DNA from: Hordeum vulgare subsp. vulgare
Lineage: Eukaryota > Streptophyta > Magnoliopsida > Poales > Poaceae
Assembly: GCF_904849725.1 (NCBI RefSeq)
Contig: NC_058523.1
Span: 109,742,189-109,806,188, forward strand
Reading direction: 5' to 3'
Length of the DNA: 64,000 nt
The notes under the pieces were generated by a model, which worked only from the letters and a program-made list of their open reading frames with translations, was not told the origin of the DNA and searched no databases. This document shows, one piece after another, positions 11,723 to 24,235 of the stretch (positions are counted from its first letter, which is position 1; each line of letters opens with the position of its first letter). A program made the position numbers and the translations under genes.

Positions 11723-12430
11723 ATGGCCACCTTCATCCCTATTAAGTTCACGGAGTTTTGCCAGCCCGACACCACTATGCCGTTCAGAAAGGAGCTGGTG
11801 CAGATCAGCAAGGACTTGAGGATTGCTCTGTCGATTATCACAGGGAAGCCAACTTCGTCTTACCCGGAGGATTCACGCTACAGGATCGAGGTACATATTC
11901 CCAGAAGGACATTCCAGCCGCGCACTCAGCCGATGGATTTCAAGTTCATCGCCCCCAACTGGATTCTCGGAAGGGACATGGCGATCCATTGTGCACTCGG
12001 ACGTATCAAGGAAGAATACAAAGGCTGCCCTATTTCCCCAGACCTATTCACCGTATCCCGGAGAAACGAAGACGGAGAAATCATCTCAAGCAAGACCAAG
12101 GACGCTCTCTTGTCTTATGCTCAGACCTTGGAGAAGTACAGCGGGACTCTGGAGCATCACGTGATCAAGGACGCCAGGAAGATCAAGCAACTGTCACTCC
12201 GCGAGCTTGAACTAGAAGAAGCAGCCCGGGAAGCCCACTATGAACATGAACTGGAGGCGAAGGACTTTCTGGAGCGGATCGAGAAGCTGAAGACTCGAGT
12301 TGCATATCTGGAGGAGGAACTGGACATGGGCGAGAACCTTCATCCCGAAGGAGACGTAGCCCCCTTGATCAGCAACGACGAGGACTATGAAGAAAGCTCC
12401 ACCGAAGGACCCGTCACCATGCTTTTCTGA
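11723..12430 (+). CDS. retrotransposon-encoded 235-aa protein of unknown function
   Basis: An uninterrupted ORF starts with MATFIPIKFTEF about 150 bp after the primer-binding site, the position of gag. Residues 1-150 look globular and include DFKFIAPNWILGRDMAIH; residues 150-205 are a Glu/Lys/Leu-rich probable coiled coil; the C-terminus is acidic. No zinc knuckle, protease or polymerase motif is seen. From memory, similar ORFs recur in long-LTR Triticeae elements that lack pol, which fits a structural or trans-acting role, but the function is not known. It is intact here even though the element is cut shortly after it. Confidence 0.6.
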   Translation: MATFIPIKFTEFCQPDTTMPFRKELVQISKDLRIALSIITGKPTSSYPEDSRYRIEVHIPRRTFQPRTQPMDFKFIAPNWILGRDMAIHCALGRIKEEYKGCPISPDLFTVSRRNEDGEIISSKTKDALLSYAQTLEKYSGTLEHHVIKDARKIKQLSLRELELEEAAREAHYEHELEAKDFLERIEKLKTRVAYLEEELDMGENLHPEGDVAPLISNDEDYEESSTEGPVTMLF

Positions 12431-12879
12431 GGAGGACACTTAGACTAGACCACCAAATTTACTTTATCGTTATACGTTTTGGCTCGGTGTAAGTGGCGTC
12501 GGATTTTTGGAGGGAGGGCGTCCAACATCCGGATAGTGGGACTTGTCGGACGTCCGGAGGCTTCCGGTCATCCGACCACTGTAGATTTCCACAGCTTCGT
12601 CTTCTTCCGTCTCCTCTTCAATGCTTCCCTCGCGGATGGTGTAGTCGTACGTAAGTGATGGCACTCCTCCGTGTCAACCGTGGAGCTCCGACAATACCTA
12701 TGCATGCACGCGAGAGGAGTGTCAAGTAGTATACCATCCCCGACGGGGACAAGTTGACACGTGTAACACCTTTGTATGTACGAAACAGATGTATCATGTG
12801 TCACTTGGCAAATGGGATCTTGCCACGGTGATGTTTGTGGGATGCTCCATATCAAGGCCAGAAGGAGGGATGGAGAATG
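12431..12879. other. junction region, no gene recognised
   Basis: The end of the 235-aa ORF is followed by about 65 bp of element interior. Then the sequence changes character near 12497 and merges into the antisense copia LTR region. No target duplication could be fixed here, so the copia left boundary is not resolved. The ORFs at 12470-13023 on the minus strand have no recognisable motif. Confidence 0.4.
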
Positions 12880-13368
12880 TCGCGGCCAATGATCTAGAAT
12901 GGTGCAAAACCATATGTTGTGACGGCGGCTAGGGACCTCGCATATATATATGCGCGGTAGGGTGGAGAGACGTGGACTGGACCCACGTTCGAGTTTGTTA
13001 CAACGCAAGATCCGACGTCTCATATCATGGCATGTCTGTTATAGACTCTCCGTTCCTGACCGACAAAAATAAGCACGTAGGTATGAGCTCAGCTCAGCTT
13101 AATCCCTCAACCCACGGCGCGTCATGACGAGGCGTGGCATGGCGAGGCGAGCGAGGAGGAGGAGTGCGCGAAGGCCGCTTCTCTTCTCACTCTCTTACAA
13201 GTGCTAGAAGTGCTCACCTTATAAGGAGGTGTAGATCTCCCCCAACTAGCGGCATCGGACTAAACTTTAGTCCCACTCACACCTCACAAAGAACCAACTC
13301 AAATGGGCCATGAGAATTTTAGATTTTAGTTGGGCTTTGGGCCAAAAGCCTACTAGCAAAATCCAATA
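12880..13368 (-). repeat. 3' LTR of antisense copia element (left boundary uncertain)
   Basis: It shares extended similarity with the LTR segments at 31.85-32.27 kb and 39.8-40.2 kb: CTCCGTTCCT(G/T)ACCGACAAA, AAGCGCGTAGGTATGAGC-like and CTTCTCTTCTCACTCTC blocks in the same order. The right edge at AATCCAATA corresponds to the LTR start (expected TG; here TA after a mutation) and lies next to a purine-rich tract in the antisense reading. The left limit lies somewhere between 12497 and 12900. Confidence 0.65.
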
Positions 13369-14308
13369 ATGCCCCACAAAGTCTCATTGGAACATCTCAT
13401 CATTTGTTCCAAAACATTGTTTATATAGCGGTTCTTGATGGAAACTGTTAAGTTGAACTTCCATCACTAGATCACAACTTGAATAGTGGACTATGCCTTG
13501 AACTACAAGCATTGTGTGAGACTAGTTTCACACGAATCCTAGACTGATACTAGGCTACCGCAATGTTTCCCCGCGGGTGGAGCATATACGTCATACTCCA
13601 AGACCTTTCATTAATTTGTTATAGAACACCCAATTCTCATAGACTGCGACGTTTAACAATCAAATTCATATATGTATGTTCCTGAGGAGATGCTCTGCAG
13701 GACAACATCTCTGCTTACCTAAATAAGCCACTTGGAACACGTTAAGATGAGTATTAACCTGCCATGCACATTTTGAGAGTATTGCATCTTCACGGAGTGG
13801 GATAGCAAACATAGGGATACTCTCCTTCTAGCTGCCCAACAGCTTGTCTCCCACTTCTACTTCACGGGATCTCCGATCACATAGAGTAGGTTACCACTAT
13901 GGACAACTCATACGATGGGTCTCATACCCATCTCCATCTATGCATTATATATCACATTAAGTAATAAACCCTTTGTGAAGGGATGTGGCAAGTTTTTAGA
14001 CGTTTGGATATAATCCAATGCAATAACTCCAGAGTTCTTCATTTTTCTGATAGATTTCAATCTCCTCTTCACATGCCTTGGGGACTTCAAATCATACTTA
14101 GAACTTTTTATGTTTATGATCACAGTTTGATTATCATAGTTCATCAGGATAGCGGGTATTGGTTTTTCAACCGTAGGTAAGTCCATCAAGAGCTGACGAA
14201 GCCACTCTGATTCAACAGTGTCCATGTCTAATGTCATGAGTTCTGCTTCCATAGTTTACCTCGTTAAGATGGTCTCCTTGCAAGACTTCCAGAAAATAGT
14301 GGCATCAC
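13369..14308 (-). pseudogene. 3' end of copia pol: RNase H and untranslated tail
   Basis: The minus-strand frame at 13938-14252 opens at MEAELM and continues with DNQTVIINIKSSK, HVKRRLKSIRKM and PFTKGL, the classic C-terminal RNase H segment of Ty1-copia polyproteins. A stop codon lies just upstream of MEAELM. The coding region breaks off at 14308, where a gypsy-like element is inserted, and resumes at 28017 in the same frame. 13370-13930 is the untranslated 3' interior before the LTR. Confidence 0.85.
14304..14308. repeat. target-site duplication ATCAC (left)
   Basis: ATCAC at 14304-14308 is repeated at 28017-28021, exactly at the outer edges of the two terminal LTRs of the inserted gypsy-like element. 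It is a perfect 5-bp duplication, the size made by gypsy-type integrases. Confidence 0.85.
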
Positions 14309-15753
14309 TAATAATGGGGATCATTTGTATCCTTTTTCGATAAGTAAGGGTGTCGAGCCCAACGAGGAGCTAAAAGTAGAATTAATATTCTCTCAAGTTC
14401 TATCGACCACCGATACAACTTTATGTGCGCAAACACTCACTTTAGCTAGAACAAGTATGACACTATTTTGCGAGAAAATAAAGAGCAAGTAAATAAAAGT
14501 TAGGGGCTGTTTAGTAGAAAGATTTTTGTGTAACGCACGAGAAAGATTGTCCATAGGCAATTGAATATAACATGATAGATACTTATTATGTGCAATGAGG
14601 GAGAGGCATACGCTAACACACTTTCCGTATTTGGACCATATGCACTTATGATTGGACCTCTAGCAAGCATCCGCAACTACTAGAAATCATTAAGGTAAAC
14701 CCAACCATAGCATTAAACATCAAGTCCTCTTTACTCCCATACGCGCACAACTCCCTTACTCGGGTGTAAGTTTCTATCACTCTCACCACCCACTATAAGC
14801 AAATCATGAACATATTGCGAACCCTCCAACATGTATCCTTCATGTGTGCACATCATGGAAGTCACCTTAGGACAGCACCATATCAACACACAACTCATAT
14901 CAATAACATCATATCACAATTAACTCGTATGACAAAACAGATCTACTCAAACATCATAGCATAAGCACATATCATTGGGAAATACTATGTAGTGTTGAGC
15001 GCCATGTTTCAGTAGAGACTTATAGCGGGACAAGAGGTCTTACACCTCTGCATAGAGGGGGAGAGAGTTGGTGTTGACGGCGGCAAGATTCTTGATGTGG
15101 ATCATCGTCACACTCATTACCCCGGCGGCACTCCGACACCATCGGGAGAGAGGGGGGAGAGCCCCTTCGTTCTTCTTCTTCCTCGCCCCCCAGGTGGGAG
15201 GAGAGTTCCCCCTTTGGACCATGGCCTCCATGGTGGCGGAGGGGCAGGAGCCCCTGTGAGATTGGATCTCTCTCTGTTCTCTTCTGTTTTGCGTTCCTGT
15301 TTTCTGGCCCTTCATCGTTTCTTAAATTCCCGGAGATCCGTAACTTTGATCGGGCTAAAATTTTGATGGGATTTTTATCTGTAAATTATATTTCTTGCGC
15401 CCTAAGAAGAGCCCCAACTAACTTAAGGGGTGCCCACGAGACACCATCCCGCTCCAGGGGGGCCAAGCACGCCCTGGTGTCTAGTAGAGACTGTGGGCCT
15501 CCGTTTGCGTTGATTCCTCCTCCCAAAAATGACATATATTCAAAAATTATTTTGTGTAAATTTTTGTTGTGTTTAGACTTTGTTTGTGGATATCATATGA
15601 AACAAAAAACATGCAACAAACAGGAACTCACACTTGGCACTCGACCAATATGGTAGTCCAATAAATCATATAAAATGTTGCCAAAAATATGTGAAAGTTG
15701 TATAATATTGGCATGGAACAATGAAAAATTATAGATACAACAGAGACGTATCA
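14309..15753 (-). repeat. 3' LTR of the nested gypsy-like element
   Basis: About 1.45 kb. In antisense it begins TGATACGTCTC and ends in TTATTA at 14309 (an altered TTATCA). Compared with the right-hand copy it lacks a few bases close to the outer end. It aligns with 25705-28016 over its full length, with several per cent divergence. Confidence 0.8.
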
Positions 15754-15772
15754 ACATCCCCAAGCTTAATTC
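15754..15772 (-). other. polypurine tract of the nested gypsy-like element
   Basis: In antisense, AAGCTTGGGGATG directly precedes the LTR start. The same tract precedes the antisense LTR at 62686 and occurs as AAGCTTGGGGATG near 6296 and 6352. It primes plus-strand synthesis and sets the orientation. Confidence 0.75.
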
Positions 15773-16366
15773 GTGCTCATCCTCGAGTAGGTAAATGATA
15801 AAAAGATAATTTTTGATGTGGAATGCTACCTAGCATAATCTTGATCATATATCTAATCATGGCATGAATATAAAGATACAAGTGATTCAAGGCAATAGTC
15901 TATCATTTGATAAAAAGACATCCATACTCACGTTTACTAGCAAACAATCATGTCCTTTCAAGATACAAGTGCTTGAAGAATTCTATCCCTACAAAATCAT
16001 ATAGCTTTTCATGCTTGGTATTCCTTGCATAATTTATAAATCATGAGCACGCCGGTGTCAAATCAAGCAATTGGATCATACTTTTTAACGCGCTTGAAGA
16101 ACAAAGTCTCACATCAACTCAGCGTATCGATGGGATATGGAGATGCCCATGAATATATATCAATGTGAGGAGTAGGGATTTCCATGCAACGGATGCACTG
16201 GAGCTATAAGTGTATGAAAGCTCAATATGAAAACTAATTGGGTGTGCATCAAACTCTATAATGAAAAATTCCCACTAGTATATGAAAGTGACAACCTTGA
16301 AGACTCCCCATATGAAAAACATGGTGCTACTTTGAAGCACAAGTGTGGAATTAGCATGCCCCTTCT

Positions 16367-16470
16367 ATCTTTTCTCTCTCTCTTTTTCTTTTTTTCTTTT
16401 TTTCTTTCTCTTTTTTCTCTTTTTTTCTTTTTTTCTTTTTTTTCTTTTTTTCTTTTTTTCCTTTTTTCTC
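16367..16470 (+). repeat. CT-rich simple-sequence tract
   Basis: Repeated CTTTTT/TTTCTTT words over about 100 bp. On the element's own strand this is a purine tract, matching the purine-rich stretch at 7480-7580 in the related plus-strand element. Confidence 0.8.
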
Positions 16471-18604
16471 CAGAGTCTCATCCCGACTTGTGATGGAATC
16501 ATAGTCTCCATCATCCTTTCCTCACTGGGACAATGCTCTAATAATGAATAATGATGATCATCACACTTATATTTACTTACAACTCGATACCCAGAACAAA
16601 GTATGACTCTATATGAATGCCTCCGACAGTGTACGAGGAGGTGCCATGATCTAGCGTAGCACAGACATCAAAAAATGGACAAGCCATGGAAATATCATGC
16701 TAGCTATCTTACGGTCATGCAAAGCAATATGACAATGAATGCTCAAGTCATCAAAATGGAAGTGGTGGAAGTTACATGGCAATATATCTCGAAATGGTTA
16801 TGGAAATGTCATAATAGGCGGGTATGGTGGCTGTTTTGTGGAAGATATAATAAGGTTTATGTGTGATAGAGCATATCATATCACGTGGTTTGGATGCACC
16901 TCCAAGTTTGCACCGACTCTCGAGGTGAGAATGAGCTATGCATGGTATCGTAGAAGCTAGAAAATTGCGGAAAGGTAAGATTGTGTATATCCATGGATTC
17001 ACATTAGTCATAAAGAACTCACATACCTATTGCAAGATTTATTAGCTCTCTCTAAGCAAAGCACTACCCGCATACCCCGAGGGAGAAGGTTGGGAGGAGT
17101 TAACCATCGTGCGACTCCGATTATAACAGCACAAAGGATTTCAATAAAGGATAAATTATGCTCCAACTTCATCGCATAACCAGAGACTATATGTGCATGC
17201 TTCGTGAATCTCAAACCTTAAAATCAATATTCTTACTAATCTAGAATCATAAACTAGCGCACCCATATATTACTACCTTAATGTTGCAAAATTATTGGAA
17301 GGAATCAAACATATCATACTCAGTGGTCTACAAGTTTTATGTAGAAATTTATAACTAACCATGTAAATGACCAATTCCATTTAACTCTCTAAATAGGTAT
17401 AAGTGAAGCATGAGAGTTTAATTCTTTCTACAAAAGACCATGCTCTAATAAATATAGGTTAAATAGAATAGCATTCTACAAATAATTGTTTTCTATATGT
17501 AGAGAAACACGCAATCCAAACTTCAAATGATATAAGTGAAGCACATGAAGCATTCTATAAAGCCATACTCAAAAGATATAAGTGAAGTGCAATGAGCATT
17601 CTATAAATCAACCATGGACTATCTCATACCATCATGGTGCATAAATTAAAAGTGAAAACTAAACACAAAAGACGCTCCAAGATTTACGCATATCATGTGA
17701 ACGAAACGAAGCCAAAAACATACCAATACTTGTTGAAGAAAGATGGGATGCCTTACGGGACATCCCCAAGCTTAGACGCTTGAGTCTACTTTTATATTTA
17801 CTTGTATTTCCTTGATAATAACCAAGCTTGAACTCTTGCCTCTCCCCCAACTCCTCATATCGAGACCTCCTCGAACTTCGAACACTTCATCCACACAAAA
17901 CTTAACACAAAACTCGTGAGATACATTAGTATAATAATGCAAATTACTACGTTAAGTAATGTTGCAAACCCATTCATATTTTTTTCATTATAGATACTGT
18001 AATATAACTTCTTCATGGCTTATACCACCGATACAATCGATAATTTCATCAAAATGAGCAAAAAATGCATCAAAAATAGAATCTGTCAAAAAGAGGAAAC
18101 TCTATAGTAATCTGAACATTGACCATATTTATGTACCTTTACAAATTCTTAAAATTTTGGACAAAGTAAAAAATATTGCATATAATTACTGTGTAAAAGT
18201 TTCAGAAACTTTCGACGTCGGAGTAAAAAATGTAAATTCACGCACTACAGCCAAAGTTTTTGTTTTTGCATCGCACATACAAACAAGCAATCTAATCATC
18301 CTGAAGGCAAATCTTGGCACATTATTTTTATAATACAATGGTATTTATACAAGGGGATAATTATTATTTTTCAAAAAAAATTGTAATCAAGATTCACAAT
18401 GTTTCCATGGGCATGAACAAAGCTCAAGGCTAGCCCCCACTTCAACGGTGCTCGTCCTTCTCACTTTCACTTTTCTTTTTGAAAAGGTTTTAAGTTCCCC
18501 ACTTTATGATTAGTTTAGTTTTTATATAATTTAAAATCACACAATATAAACAAATGACTCTCTAAAACTCACGGGTTGTCTCCTTGGCAACGCTTTCTTT
18601 GTCA

Positions 18605-18609
18605 TTAAG
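18605..18609. repeat. probable target-site duplication of solo LTR (TTAAG / TTCAG)
   Basis: TTAAG precedes the LTR start at 18610 and TTCAG follows its end at 24235. There is one mismatch in five, compatible with an aged duplication. Confidence 0.55.
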
Positions 18610-20883
18610 TGTCACATCCCTGAATCCCTAATAGAGTTTAGCAAGACTGTGCTCATGTCTTTTCCATTGCATCCAAGAAAATGAAATGAAGTCAAAATCA
18701 AAGAAAGGAAAACAAAAGCAAACCCTAGCAACTCTATTTTCAAAACAATTCAAACCAAGGTGACAAATCAATGAATCCAAAATGGCCATCATAAAAGTTC
18801 ATCTTGTCTGTTAATTCTTGGAAACAAAATATCAGGGGTGAAACATGTTTTCAAAATGCTTTTAGCATTTTATTTTATTTATAAAAGACAGTGAAATCAA
18901 TTATATATTTGATTTCAAATATTACAGATTTTTAGAAAATGTTGAAAACTTTATATTTGTTTGGAAATATTCCAAAAAGCACCCCAATATTACTTCCACT
19001 ATTTTAGAATAGTTTGGAGCCAAAAATAAAAATGAAACACAGTCAGAAAAGATAAAACAGAAACTGAAAAATAAAGAAAAATGAAAAAGGGTTACCTGAC
19101 GCTCAGGCCCAACCCAGCTCCTCCCCTCCTGTCGTCTACCTCATACGAGTCGGCACGAGGAGGTGGCCGCCGCTCCCTCCGGCGCGGCCATGCGCCTGCG
19201 TTCCTCCCTGATCGCCGCATCCCGCTGGCGAGGAGGAGATAACCCTCCCGAATCCATTCCCGTCCTCATCCTCTCCCTATTCGCGCTCTCTCCCCTCTCC
19301 CTCTAGGACGTCATTAGAACCCGAGATAGAGCTCGAGCTAGCCATCGTCTCCGGCCACCGGAAGTCTCCCCGAACACGATGTTCGCTCCGCCTCATCGAG
19401 CTGGTCGTCCCTGCCAAAGGAGAAGAGCCCCCGATCCCTGCATCGTCCTAACGCCATCGTCTTCCTCCTCGAATCCCCGAAGCTCGCCGCCGTCGTTCTC
19501 CCTCCTCAGGCAGTCCCCGAGCACGCTATCGACGTCCCTGCACTCCCCGTGAGCCCAGGATGCTTTCCCCCTCGTTTTCCCTCTCGATCCCAAGCTCTAG
19601 GCCCAGATTCACCGGAGCCCGACGAGGACCGCCACTGTAGCTCGTCACCGGTGACCCTACGGTAAACGGTTGGTCCATCCAAGGCCTTCAACAGCTCCAG
19701 CTCATCGCGTAGATGCTCTAGGAGCCCAACCCCGCGAGTTTTGCACTCGATTTCGATGACCTCGACGATGGCCGAGCTCCGGCAGCCGCCAAGCTCATCG
19801 CCGGCGTTGATTCTGGTCATCTCAGTCCCCGAGGCTTGCTCCATCTTGCTCGCGGTCGAGTGCCCGATCGTTTGAACCCCTCCACCGCTCGTTTGGTCGC
19901 CGGAAGCAGAATCTCGACGCCCTCCGCCGTTCTCGTGGTCGCCGGAGCCTTGTCGTCGGTGGGTTTGACCCCATCGCCGGTAGGGTTGACTCCCCTGAGT
20001 CTCTGGCAAGTGGGGCCAACCTCCTAACTAATTAAGTTTAGTCAAAATAAAAATAAAAATCATATTAAAAGTTAAACAGACACTGACAAGTGGGTCCAAC
20101 CCTGTTAAATACCTAATTAAGTTTAAACTTAACTAATTTCTGGCGAGAGTCACTGACCAGTGGGTCCCACTGGTCAGGTTTGACTTTCAAACGGCGAGCT
20201 GACCTACTGATGTCATGCTGATACAATAAATTCAATTCTGGATTTAAAATAATTCCAGAATAATTGCAAAACTTTGGAAATTCATAGAAATTTGATTATA
20301 ACTCCAAATTTGACAAATAATATATGCAAATTGATGAGAAAAAATCAATGAACACAATGGTGCTACTTCCATGCATGAAAAATAAAGTTATGAAACATCA
20401 TCACGTCAAATCAATTAAATGATTAAGATAAATATGCTATTTCAAATAATAATTGAATTTGGATTTCAAACCAGATACAAACTAAGGTTTTACCAACCAC
20501 ACTGAATCATATCACCCTTCATTTCATGCCATGATCATGCATCATGATTGTTGCATATGATTGCTATTAATTGAATGTTGTTATTCCGGTAGGCCCCGCC
20601 CCTCCGGATACGACTGAATATCCGACTGACGGATATTATCCCTCTGCTCAGCAACAAGGCAAGCACCCTTTTGATCATCCCGATATCATCCCATGTTCTT
20701 ACTCCTGATCCCACTTAATGCTTTAGGAAAAAATATTTCAATTACTTTACTTCGGTAGTTGAACCTATTCCTTTGCATGACCTGTCATTGTCACAGTAAA
20801 TAGCCAAACCATGCAACCTAGCATACCTGGTAGATGCTTGAGCTGTGATGTGTTTATACCTGCTATGCTTGCTATGCCTAGAG

Positions 20884-21453
20884 TTGACTCAAGTCTGTTT
20901 CATCTGGGTGATGCACGGGAATGGATGAATGTGTTCTAGTGACAAGGAACAAGCGTGGAACCTGATTTGGCAAAGGTACCGATGAAAGGCTATGTAGGAG
21001 TACATGGCGGGTTTTTTCATTGGAACCGTCCTTAGGAACTATGTTCCGTGTATGTAATCCAAGACTAGATAATACCACACATTGGGATACTTAATTGACC
21101 CTCTCGACTTATTAATCGCCTAGTTCTCGGTCCAGGAGTTGCAAGTAGTTTCTGGTGTTTGTAGTCATGCTGGAGGCCGTGCATAGTGTTGACCTTAGAC
21201 ATGGGCTATGATGTGGTAGGCAGTGGCACGGTGTACCAAGTGGCACCCGGATGGTGGGCTTGGGAACCCTGTGCACATCGTTTGGGGCCGTGCCGGAAAC
21301 CTCGGCCGGACTTCCGTGCGGGTTACTCTCAAATAGGCGATAAACCTGGACTAGGTATTAGCGTGGTTAACGGTCGTGGCCGACTCCCTCGCTGGGCTTC
21401 CGCTTCAAGGTTGTCGAGGTGCATGATGTGTACATGGCGATAAGTGGCGAGAG
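20884..21453 (+). repeat. 570-bp segment, copy 1
   Basis: It runs from GTTGACTCAAGTCTG to GTGGCGAGAG and is repeated at 22439-23009 in direct orientation. I counted about 34 differences (roughly 6%). The copies are separated only by an LTR fragment of another family. Confidence 0.85.
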
Positions 21454-21454
21454 T

Positions 21455-22440
21455 TGATACGTCTCCAACGTATCTATATTTTCTGATGGTTTCATGCTAT
21501 TATCTTGTCAAACTTTGGATGTTTTGTATGCCTTTTATATATTTTTTGGGACTAACTTATTAACTCAGTGCCAAGTGCCAGTTCCTGTTTTTTCCATGTT
21601 TTTGACCCCTTTCAGAGGAGGATTTTAAACGGAGTCCAAACGGAATGAAACTTCCAAAAACATTTCTTCCGAAACAGAAAAAGATCGGGAAGCCTGAGAA
21701 TCACGGCAGGAGGTCACCAGGGACCCCACAAGCCCCCTAGCCGCGGCCAGGGGGGCCCGCGCCTCCCAGGCTTGTGGGCTCCCTGGGCCTCCTCTGCCCT
21801 AGGTCTTTCGCCTATAAATTCCCTAAAATCCTAGAAAAATCAGGAGATCATCGAAAGTACTTTTCCGCCGCCGCAAGCTTCTGTCTCCGCAAGATCCCAT
21901 CTGGGGCACGTTCTGGTGCCCTGCCGGAGGGGGGATTCGGATACGGAGGGCTTCTTCATCAACACCATGAACTCTCCGATGATGCGTGAGTAGTTCACCA
22001 TAGACCTACGGGACCATAGCTAGTAGCTAGATGGCTTCTTCTCTCTCTTGTATCTTCAATACAAAGTTCTCCATGATCTTCATGGAGATCTATCCGATGT
22101 AATCTTCTTTTGCGGTGTGTTTGCCGAGATTCGATGAATTGTGGATTTATGATCAGATTATCTATGAATCTTATTTGAGTTTCTTCTGATCCCTCTTATG
22201 CATGATTTCATATCCTTGTAATTCTCTTCGAGTTGTGGGTTTTGTTTGGCCAACTAGATCTATGATTCTTGCAATGGGAGAAGTGCTTGGTTTTGGGTTC
22301 ATACCGTGCGGTGACCTCACCCAGTGACAGAAGGGGTAGCAAGGCACGCATCATGTTGTTGCCATCAAGGGTAAAAAGATGGGGTTTTCATCATTGGTTT
22401 GAGATTATCCCTCTACATCATGTCATCTTGCTTAAAGCGT
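21455..22440 (+). repeat. 3'-truncated gypsy LTR fragment inside the solo LTR
   Basis: It begins TGATACGTCTCCAACG and follows the LTR at 1723 for about 985 bp, including a TATA region (CGCCTATAAATTCCCT) and the ATGATTCTTGCAATGGGAG segment. It stops at CTTAAAGCGT, where the full-length LTRs carry on. The right junction shares GTT with the flanking segment, so it looks like illegitimate joining. Confidence 0.8.
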
Positions 22441-23009
22441 TGACTCAAGTCTGTTTCATCTGGGTGATGAATAGGAATGGATGAATGTGTTCTAGTGACA
22501 AGGAATAAGTGTGGAACCTGATTTGGTAAAGGTACCGATGAAAGGCTATGTAGGAGTACATGGCGAGTTGTTTCATTGGAACCGTCCTTAGGAACTGAGT
22601 TTCATGTATGTAACCCAAGACTAGATACAACCACACGTTGGGATACTTAATTGACCCTCTCGACTTATTAATCGCCTAGTACTCGGTCCAGGAGTTGCGA
22701 GTAGTTTCTGGTGTTTGTAGTCATGCTGGAGGCCGTGCATAGTGCTGACCTTAGAGGTGGGCTATGATGCGGTAGGAAGTGGCACGGTGTACCAAGTGGC
22801 ACCCGGATGGTGGGCTTGGGATCCCTGCGCACCTCGTTTGGGGCCGTGCCGGAAACCTTGGCCGGACTTCCGTGCGGGTTACTCTCAAATAGGCGATAAA
22901 CCTGGACTAGGTATTAGCGTGGTTAGCGGTCGTGGCCGACTCCCTCGCTGGGCTTCCGCTTGAAGGTTGCCGAGGTGCATGACGTGTACATGGCAATAAG
23001 TGGCGAGAG
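22439..23009 (+). repeat. 570-bp segment, copy 2
   Basis: Second copy of the segment at 20884-21453, about 94% identical by eye. It leads into the rest of the solo LTR (CGTGTGTGAAGAACTACACC), so this copy is in its native 3' context. Confidence 0.85.
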
Positions 23010-24235
23010 CGTGTGTGAAGAACTACACCCCTGCAGGGTTATGATCTATTCGAATAGACGCGTCCGCGGATATGGACTACTTGGAGACATATGTTGTTCA
23101 TAGATAACTTTAATGGCTACTCATAAAAGTATCAAGATAAGTGTGAGTGTCATGGGTGGCATTTCCGTAGGAAGACGGGAATGATTCCATGATGGTGTAT
23201 TGTTGTGGAGTTAGTGGACTCGTGTGCGAGAAATCAAAGTTGTTAAAACTATTTAACATTGTAGTTTAGCCTAGCCAAGAGTCAAAGCTGGCTTGCTGCA
23301 TGAAACACCACAACCCCCTTTATTGATACCTAAGCATAAGTAGATAGATTTGTTCTAAAGTCTTGCTGAGTACTCTTGTACTCATGTTTGCTTAATAATC
23401 ATTGCAGAGGATACCCACGAGCCAACAAGTGGGTTCTTTCTAGACATCGATGATGACGAGTAGCTGGTGTCCCAGCTACGACCTGGCCCCTTCCAGAAGG
23501 GATCTGTAGATAGTCAGGCTTTATGCCTTATCCTTTCATATGTCTGTACTCAGACAACTTTATGCTTCCGTTGGTTTGTATGACTTTGATTGTATGACTT
23601 TGAGTATCGGGTCGTGTGACCCCTGCTTGTATGAACATATTATGCAAGACTCTTCCTAGTCTTCCAAATAAATATCGTGATGTTGTATGGTTATGTTGTG
23701 ATGCCATTGTTGTATCTATGCATGTCTAGTATGTCATGCGTACGTGTGATGCACTATGATATGTATGGGATTCGACACGTAGTCGTATGCCTTAGTAGCT
23801 CTCTATACAGAGAAATGCCCCTTTGTCATTCCATCGAGCCTTGGTAGTTCGCAACTGCTCCGGACACATTGGTTGACCGGCATGTATCCTTCTTAGTTGT
23901 TGTGTCTGTCCCTTCAGGGAAATGTCACGCGGTGTAATAGAGTCCTTGTAGCTTGCTACGACTCGTCTACACTCGCTGTTGACGGACACCTGCTCTGCTG
24001 GGTTATCTATGCGTGTCTCTGTACAGTCGAGCCACTTGAGTTTATGACTAGATATGTCGACCCGGGTTCGTTGACATTGGAATGCTAGCGACAATAATGC
24101 ATACGTGAGTCAAAAGGCACAAACGGTCCCGGCTAAGGTAAGGTGGCAGCCGTGGGGATAACCGTGCGTGAGACCGCAAAGGGATGGAATGTGTTACAGG
24201 CTGGATTCCTATGGCTTAGGATTGGGGTCCCGACA

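Larger units (their letters stand above)
15773..18609 (-). mobile_element. non-coding interior of nested gypsy-like element
   Basis: No coding region is seen. Landmarks, reading rightwards: a pyrimidine tract of CTTTTT-type repeats (16370-16470), three ATATAAGTGAAG motifs (17398, 17530, 17577), and CAACCCGTGAG plus GTTGTCTCCTTGGCAACG (near 18574), which corresponds to the GTTGGGAGGCAACCC block of the plus-strand element at 5693. The order of landmarks matches that element, so the two families share one layout. Confidence 0.65.
18610..24235 (+). repeat. solo LTR of a long-LTR retrotransposon, itself invaded
   Basis: It opens TGTCACATCCC and closes GGGGTCCCGACA. No primer site, interior or second LTR lies beside it, and the host element's sequence resumes immediately outside on both sides, so this is a solo LTR left by LTR-LTR recombination. 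It has the same layout as the LTR at 8191 (GC-rich leader at 19100-19990, GGCAAGCACCCTTTTGATCAT-like block at 20660). It contains an LTR fragment at 21455-22440 and a 570-bp duplication around it. Without those the LTR would be about 4 kb. Confidence 0.7.
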
